Positions 4,668 to 7,246 of a stretch of 7,246 bases of DNA are shown here, piece after piece. The DNA comes from an uncultured Peptococcaceae bacterium (lineage in GTDB: Bacteria > Bacillota > Dehalobacteriia > UBA4068), in contig CAMZIS010000059.1 in NCBI GenBank assembly GCA_947307285.1, positions 1-7,246 on the forward strand. Direction: 5' to 3'. Made by a program: the position numbers and the translations under genes. The notes beneath the pieces are model-generated. The model had not been told where the DNA came from. It worked only from the letters and a program-made list of their open reading frames with translations, and searched no databases. Within the stretch, counting starts at the first letter, position 1, and each line of letters begins with the position of its first letter.

Positions 4668-6953
4668 ATGGACAAATTCAACAACGATTATGCCAAGCCC
4701 TGTGCCCGGGGGGACGCGCCGTTTTGTACCGACGCCTGCCCTTTCCGGCTGGACGTGCGCGATTTCATCAGCAAGCTGGAACGCGGCAGCTTCGGCGCGG
4801 CCTATAAGTCTTACCGGCAGTCCGTGGTCTTTCCCGCCCTGATAACGGAGCTGTGCGACCAGCGATGCGCCGACGTTTGCCCCCGTCGGGAAAGCGACGA
4901 GGCGGTGCGGATGCGCGCTTTGGAGCAGGCGGTGGTGCAGCATGCGCCGGATCATGCGCCGGTACGCTACAATCTGCCGGCCAAGACCCAGCGAGTTGCC
5001 GTCATCGGCGGCGGTCCCTGCGGTCTGGCTTTTGCCATCCGCCTGGCGGCCAAGCGCTATCCGGTGACGATATATGAAAAAGAGGAGCGGCTGGGCGGCT
5101 CCTTCCTGAAACTGCTGGACGAGGCTTTGGTGGCGCAGGAGATCGAGCTGCAAAGCAAGGCCAGTCCTTATGAGGTAGTGCTGGGTCGGGAGATATTATC
5201 CCTGGACGAGCTGGATGAGGACGCGATTTTCATCGCCACCGGCGCCGGCGGCAATGACTTCGGCTGCGGCGAGGGCGGCGAACGGGCCATCCACGCCGGC
5301 AAAAAGCCAGGCGTGTTCCTGGGCGGTCAGCTCATGGGCTGCGATCTGCTGGAGTCTGTCCGCGACGGCGCGGCGGCCGCCATCGATATCGAAAAATACC
5401 TCAAGCTGAATTCCACCAATTTCGAGCCTGAGCTGGTACGGCCCACCCGTCTGGTGCCGCCGGAAAAGTGCGAGGCGAAGCCCGCCGTAGAACCGGCCGA
5501 CGGCATTTGCTATACCAAAGAGGAGGCCCAGGCTGAGGCGGCCCGTTGTCTGAAATGCGACTGCGACCGCTGCTTTGCCGCCTGCGATTTCATGCAGCAC
5601 CACCGCAAATATCCGGTGCAGCTGGCCAATGCCGTGGATTTCGGTCTCCGTCTGGACGTGCTGGAGCCCAACACCAACAACCGCATGGTCAACGCCTGCT
5701 CAGACTGCGGTCTCTGCCGTTCGGTCTGCCCCTACGACGTGGATTCCGGCCACCAGATCATGCTGGCCCGCCATCAGATGTTCGAGCAGGCCCAGATCTC
5801 CGACGCTTACCATGAATACCTGCTGCGGGATATGGAACACGCCCTGTCGGAACGGGCCTTTTTGGCTCTGCCCGCACCGGAGGGGCCGACCCGCTACGCT
5901 TTTTTCCCGGGCTGCCAGCTGACCGCTTCGGACCCGGAATATATGATCAAAGGTTTTGCGCTGCTGCGTGAAGCCCGGCCGGACAGCGGCATACTTTTGG
6001 CCTGCTGCGGCGCGCCTGCCTATTGGGCCGCCGACGAGGAGCTGCGGCAAAAGGTGAACGAGCAGCTGCGTTCCGCCTGGAAAGAACTGGGCAAGCCCAC
6101 TCTGGTGCTGGCCTGCGCCTCCTGCGGCAAACAGCTGAACCGGGCCCTGCCGGAGATCCCCTGGGTCAATCTGTGGTCCGTTGTAAAAGAGCTGCCTCTG
6201 CCGGAACGCTCCGGCCGTTTCGCTCTGGCCGATCCCTGCGCAGCAAAAAGCGATCCCGCCTGGCGTGAGGACGTCACCGCTGTGCTGGAGAAAATGGGCG
6301 TCAGCTTTGAGCATCTGTACGATGCCGTGGGCAAATCCGCCTGCTGCGGCTACGGCGGCGATATCGAAGGCGCCCTGCCGGAGCTGAAGGAAAAGATAGC
6401 CGCAAACCGTTTGCAGCTGAGCCCGCTGCCTTATCTGTGCTATTGCGCCAATTGCCGCGACATCTACGCCAACCGGGGCAAAGAGGCCTGGCATTTGCTG
6501 GACCTGCTGCTGGGGCGGACCGCCGCGCCGGAAGCGCCCGATCTGACCAGCCGCCGCCGCAACCGGGAAGAGGCGAAAGCGCGGCTGCTGTCCCAAAGCA
6601 AAGGCGAGGCCGTAGCCCCGCCGCAGTTGGAAAACGATCATATCAAGCTGGAGATCAGTCCCGAGATTCGGGCCGACCTGGATCGGGAACGGATCACCGA
6701 GGACGATCTCAGGCGGGTCATCGCCTACGCCGAGAAGACCGGCCTCTGGTTCGAGGACGAAAGCGGCCTGCGCATCGCCCATCTGGACCTGGGCGTGATC
6801 ACGGCGTGGCTGGAGTACCGGGAACGGGACGGCGTTTTCGTGCCGGAGCGGGTCTATCGGCACCGCATGACCATCGAGGAAAAGGGACGGGAGATCAAAC
6901 GCTCCACCAAGCGCTTGCCCCACTATGTAAGGACCGGAGGTGTGACCTCATGA
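4668..6953 (+). CDS. Flavin/iron-sulfur oxidoreductase with two CCG domains (DVU_1558-like dicluster protein)
   Basis: 761 residues, cytoplasmic. Domains in order: GltD-like Fe-S domain (1-100; C12, C20, C24, C63, C67, C71); FAD domain (108-246) with GGGPCG 114-119, E137, ATG 190-192 and GVFLGGQ 215-221; [4Fe-4S] dicluster segment (C294, C297, C299, C302, C306; C344, C347, C350, C354); CCG domain 1 (C416, C446-C447, C483, C486); CCG domain 2 (C524, C559-C560, C593, C596); and a Cys-free C-terminal domain (about 655-750). The NAD(P)H-binding insert of GltD relatives is missing. CCG domains in HdrB carry non-cubane [4Fe-4S] clusters acting on disulfides. Following a MOP-type gene, it probably takes electrons from the aldehyde oxidoreductase. 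ATG 4668 is chosen over TTG 4653 because GCGAGG (4656-4661) lies 6 nt before it. The name follows my memory of the NCBI family 'pyridine nucleotide-disulfide oxidoreductase/dicluster-binding protein'. Confidence 0.88.
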   Translation: MDKFNNDYAKPCARGDAPFCTDACPFRLDVRDFISKLERGSFGAAYKSYRQSVVFPALITELCDQRCADVCPRRESDEAVRMRALEQAVVQHAPDHAPVRYNLPAKTQRVAVIGGGPCGLAFAIRLAAKRYPVTIYEKEERLGGSFLKLLDEALVAQEIELQSKASPYEVVLGREILSLDELDEDAIFIATGAGGNDFGCGEGGERAIHAGKKPGVFLGGQLMGCDLLESVRDGAAAAIDIEKYLKLNSTNFEPELVRPTRLVPPEKCEAKPAVEPADGICYTKEEAQAEAARCLKCDCDRCFAACDFMQHHRKYPVQLANAVDFGLRLDVLEPNTNNRMVNACSDCGLCRSVCPYDVDSGHQIMLARHQMFEQAQISDAYHEYLLRDMEHALSERAFLALPAPEGPTRYAFFPGCQLTASDPEYMIKGFALLREARPDSGILLACCGAPAYWAADEELRQKVNEQLRSAWKELGKPTLVLACASCGKQLNRALPEIPWVNLWSVVKELPLPERSGRFALADPCAAKSDPAWREDVTAVLEKMGVSFEHLYDAVGKSACCGYGGDIEGALPELKEKIAANRLQLSPLPYLCYCANCRDIYANRGKEAWHLLDLLLGRTAAPEAPDLTSRRRNREEAKARLLSQSKGEAVAPPQLENDHIKLEISPEIRADLDRERITEDDLRRVIAYAEKTGLWFEDESGLRIAHLDLGVITAWLEYRERDGVFVPERVYRHRMTIEEKGREIKRSTKRLPHYVRTGGVTS

Positions 6954-7141
6954 GCGAACGCAAACTTATTTGTCATAAGTGCCAGGCGGAGCTGGTGATG
7001 ACCTCCACCAATTTTTCCTATATGGGACACATGATGAAATACGACGTGCCCGCCTGTCCGGTGTGCGGTCAGACCTACATCTCGCCTGATCTGGCCGCCG
7101 GCAAGGTGCGCACGGTGGAGACGGAAATGGAAGACAAATAA
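6950..7141 (+). CDS. Small four-cysteine redox protein, DVU_1557 family-like
   Basis: 63 residues beginning MSERKLICHKC. Two CxxC pairs, C8/C11 and C36/C39 (ACPVCGQ), about 25 residues apart could bind zinc or a rubredoxin-like iron. Between them lies an aromatic/Met-rich stretch, NFSYMGHMMKYDVP. The C-terminus is a charged helix-like segment (PDLAAGKVRTVETEMEDK). Its start overlaps the upstream stop as ATGA (6950-6953), with SD GGAGGTG (6936-6942) 7 nt before ATG, so the two genes are probably translationally coupled and their products made together. The pattern matches the small proteins NCBI labels DVU_1557 family redox protein, which in D. vulgaris lies next to the DVU_1558 partner. Its biochemical role is not established to my knowledge; an electron carrier, scaffold or metal-binding accessory are all possible. 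Confidence 0.82.
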   Translation: MSERKLICHKCQAELVMTSTNFSYMGHMMKYDVPACPVCGQTYISPDLAAGKVRTVETEMEDK

Positions 7142-7156
7142 GGAGGGGAAACATAA

Positions 7157-7246
7157 ATGATAGACGAACAACAGGTCCCCCTCGGTTTTTCCGATGGTAT
7201 CAACTGCTGCATGCAGGTCCTGGGTGAACTGGGGCCCCGGCTGGGG
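7157..7246 (+). CDS. N-terminus of a probable C-GCAxxG-C-C family protein (cut by window edge)
   Basis: ATG 7157 opens a frame that stays open to the right edge (30 codons). SD AAGGAGGGG (7140-7148) overlaps the end of the upstream gene, and the gap between genes is 15 nt, so this is the third gene of the operon. The visible peptide contains GFSDGINCCMQVLGELG. This resembles the F-x-x-G-x-N-C-x-Q-x-V-L opening of C-GCAxxG-C-C family proteins, which often accompany redox operons and are listed as DVU_1555-like near the relatives of the two preceding genes. The defining GCAxxG and later cysteines lie outside the window. The other likely neighbour, a DVU_1556-like methyltransferase, cannot be excluded. 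Confidence 0.55.
   Translation, partial: MIDEQQVPLGFSDGINCCMQVLGELGPRLG

Noticed and set aside
5700..6923. A 407-codon minus-strand open frame opposite the flavin/Fe-S gene
   Set aside because: Same codon-bias effect; the sense frame carries all the conserved Cys motifs.
6437..7141. Longer version of the 63-residue protein, open upstream to 6437
   Set aside because: The extra part lies wholly inside the flavin/Fe-S gene in another frame and is Arg/Pro/Gly-rich. The ATG at 6950 has a strong SD and a typical ATGA overlap.
1..7246. CRISPR arrays, tRNA or rRNA genes, insertion sequences, phage genes
   Set aside because: No spaced repeats, cloverleaf, transposase or paired terminal repeats were seen on either strand.

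Overview
The window comes from a bacterial chromosome of moderately high GC content with strong C-ending codon preference, strong AGGAGG-type ribosome binding sites and an anaerobic molybdoenzyme operon. An open frame with an acidic tail sits directly upstream of rplU-rpmA. That layout, together with the SD strength, suggests an anaerobic Bacillota (a Negativicutes-like organism is my best guess). A Desulfovibrio-like sulfate reducer is the main alternative, because the second half resembles the DVU1559-DVU1555 neighbourhood of Desulfovibrio vulgaris as I remember it. The taxonomic call is inference only.

Layout. Positions 1-557 hold the 3' end of a gene whose product has a long Ala/Pro/Glu-rich acidic tail (perhaps an RNase E/G-type protein; only the tail is visible). 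A near-consensus promoter (566-594) follows at once. It drives a leader of about 85 nt and the ribosomal protein genes rplU (L21) and rpmA (L27), closed by a strong intrinsic terminator (1315-1347). The usual neighbours prp (between the two) and obg (after them) are absent, and L27 lacks the N-terminal extension that Prp removes in many Bacillota.

Positions 1348-1682 are an AT-richer regulatory region with a perfect 19-bp palindrome and a good promoter (1547-1576). Next is a 945-residue molybdenum hydroxylase of the Desulfovibrio gigas MOP type: two [2Fe-2S] clusters plus a molybdopterin domain on one chain, with no FAD domain. A strong terminator (4547-4582) ends this unit.

The second redox unit starts at 4668. 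It encodes a 761-residue flavin/iron-sulfur protein: a GltD-like N-terminal Fe-S domain, an FAD domain that has lost its NAD(P)H-binding insert, a [4Fe-4S] dicluster segment, two complete CCG (HdrB-type) domains and an unassigned C-terminal domain. A 63-residue four-cysteine protein (DVU_1557-like) overlaps its stop codon, and 15 nt later begins a protein resembling the C-GCAxxG-C-C family, cut by the window edge.

Together these genes look like an aldehyde (or related carbonyl) oxidoreductase with a dedicated electron-transfer chain: substrate to Mo, to [2Fe-2S] clusters, to flavin and [4Fe-4S] clusters, to CCG-type sites that elsewhere act on disulfides or quinones. The partner relation is inferred from gene order and family knowledge. 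Neither the substrate nor the terminal acceptor can be read from the sequence.
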